In this document: positions 15,469-15,688 of the stretch, in pieces
Layout: each line of letters opens with the position of its first letter
How positions within the stretch are numbered: the stretch's first letter is position 1
Assembly: GCA_934725535.1 (NCBI GenBank)
Contig: CAKVBV010000056.1
Coordinates: 1-15,688, forward strand
Direction of reading: 5' to 3'
Origin: an uncultured Bacteroidales bacterium
GTDB lineage: Bacteria > Bacteroidota > Bacteroidia > Bacteroidales > Paludibacteraceae
DNA length: 15,688 bases
Notes under the pieces: generated by a model
Seen by the model: only the letters and a program-made list of their open reading frames with translations
Databases searched by the model: none
What the model was told of the DNA's origin: nothing
Translations under genes and position numbers: made by a program

Positions 15469-15500
15469 CAAAGATACAAAAAAGATTTGAGGTAGGCAAG
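15469..15500 (-). promoter_or_regulatory. Bacteroidetes-type promoter of tRNA-Ala
   Basis: On the minus strand TATCTTTG (15469-15476) matches the Bacteroidetes -7 consensus TAnnTTTG exactly. A CTTG at 15497-15500 lies 20 bp upstream, near the expected -33 TTG-type element. The -7 box ends 20 bp before the tRNA 5' end. It may also drive the operon by read-through, as I see no consensus box in 15315-15375. Confidence 0.75.
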
Positions 15501-15609
15501 AGGGAAGGCGTATTTTCAGGGCAACCGCATCAAAATAGTAATGAAACAATGGGGAAATAATACAAAAGTCCTGCCTCTAAATGCCATCAAAAAGACCTAA
15601 TGAAACGTA

Positions 15610-15662
15610 TATGTAGTTCGGCAAAGCCGATAACGACGCGGGACGCGTCGTCCCCATACATA
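15610..15662. repeat. Composite hairpin element (two stems inside an outer stem)
   Basis: Outer arms TATGTA (15610-15615) and TACATA (15657-15662) are inverted copies. Between them lie two perfect hairpins: TCGGC-AAA-GCCGA (15618-15630) and ACGACGCG-GGA-CGCGTCGT (15633-15651). Together they can form a compact three-way junction. There is no T-run next to it, so it is not a simple terminator. It resembles REP/BIME-type dispersed elements in design; whether other copies exist in the genome cannot be seen. No gene is supported in 15449-15688 apart from this element and the tRNA promoter. Confidence 0.65.
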
Positions 15663-15688
15663 GCATAGTCATACGGTTTGTGCCAAAC

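Noticed and set aside
15511..15521. CGTATTTTCAG as a third copy of the CGGATTTTCA(A/G)ATAAAATAA repeat
   Set aside because: Only about ten of the first eleven bases match and the rest differs; chance is likely.
15541..15600. 19-codon open frame on the + strand (MKQWGNN...)
   Set aside because: No promoter box, no conserved feature and very short; expected by chance.
1..15688. CRISPR array
   Set aside because: The repeat blocks have 7- or 11-bp periods without spacers, and no cas gene is present.

Overview
The window looks like the chromosome of a Bacteroidales-type bacterium (Prevotella/Bacteroides relatives). The signs are genes without Shine-Dalgarno motifs, a tRNA promoter with the Bacteroidetes -7 box TAnnTTTG, a secreted M16 protease, and a FeoB-associated Cys-rich mini-protein. 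This placement is inferred from style and gene content, not from a marker-gene tree.

Layout. Left part (1-5376, + strand) is housekeeping: L-threonine 3-dehydrogenase (tdh) with a clear terminator, a 335-bp gap filled largely with degenerate 11-bp-periodic repeats, a two-domain secreted M16 zinc peptidase with a terminator-like hairpin behind it, and the ribosome-assembly GTPase Era. Era carries about 25 extra residues just before its NKID motif. They are encoded by a GC-rich hairpin sequence that looks like a small repeat inserted in frame. A junction zone follows (5377-5858, - strand) with a 52-aa FeoB-associated protein, a frameshifted remnant of a BRO-N/antirepressor-like gene, and a 20-bp direct repeat.

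Right part (5859-15314, all - strand) is one compact six-gene defence-type operon, transcribed from right to left: Type III-like adenine methyltransferase (mod), Type III-like helicase-nuclease (res), a 70-aa helical protein, a DndD-like SMC/ABC ATPase, a HerA/FtsK-type ATPase whose N-terminus resembles DndE, and an AlbA_2 (Schlafen-type) plus HATPase protein. Genes either overlap by 4 nt (ATGA, twice) or are 4-26 nt apart, so they were probably built and expressed as a unit. No sulfurtransferase (DndC/DndA) is present, so the DndD/DndE-like parts appear to work with base methylation and not phosphorothioation. This operon is the best candidate for an under-described system. The specificity region of mod is an AT-rich island inside GC-rich flanks, which suggests target-domain exchange.

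The operon begins 61 bp beyond the 3' end of a tRNA-Ala(CGC) gene on the same strand. I see no terminator and no consensus promoter between them, so the tRNA promoter might feed the operon. The last 240 bp carry that tRNA promoter and a small element that can fold as two hairpins inside an outer stem. No integrase, transposase, rRNA or CRISPR array is visible.
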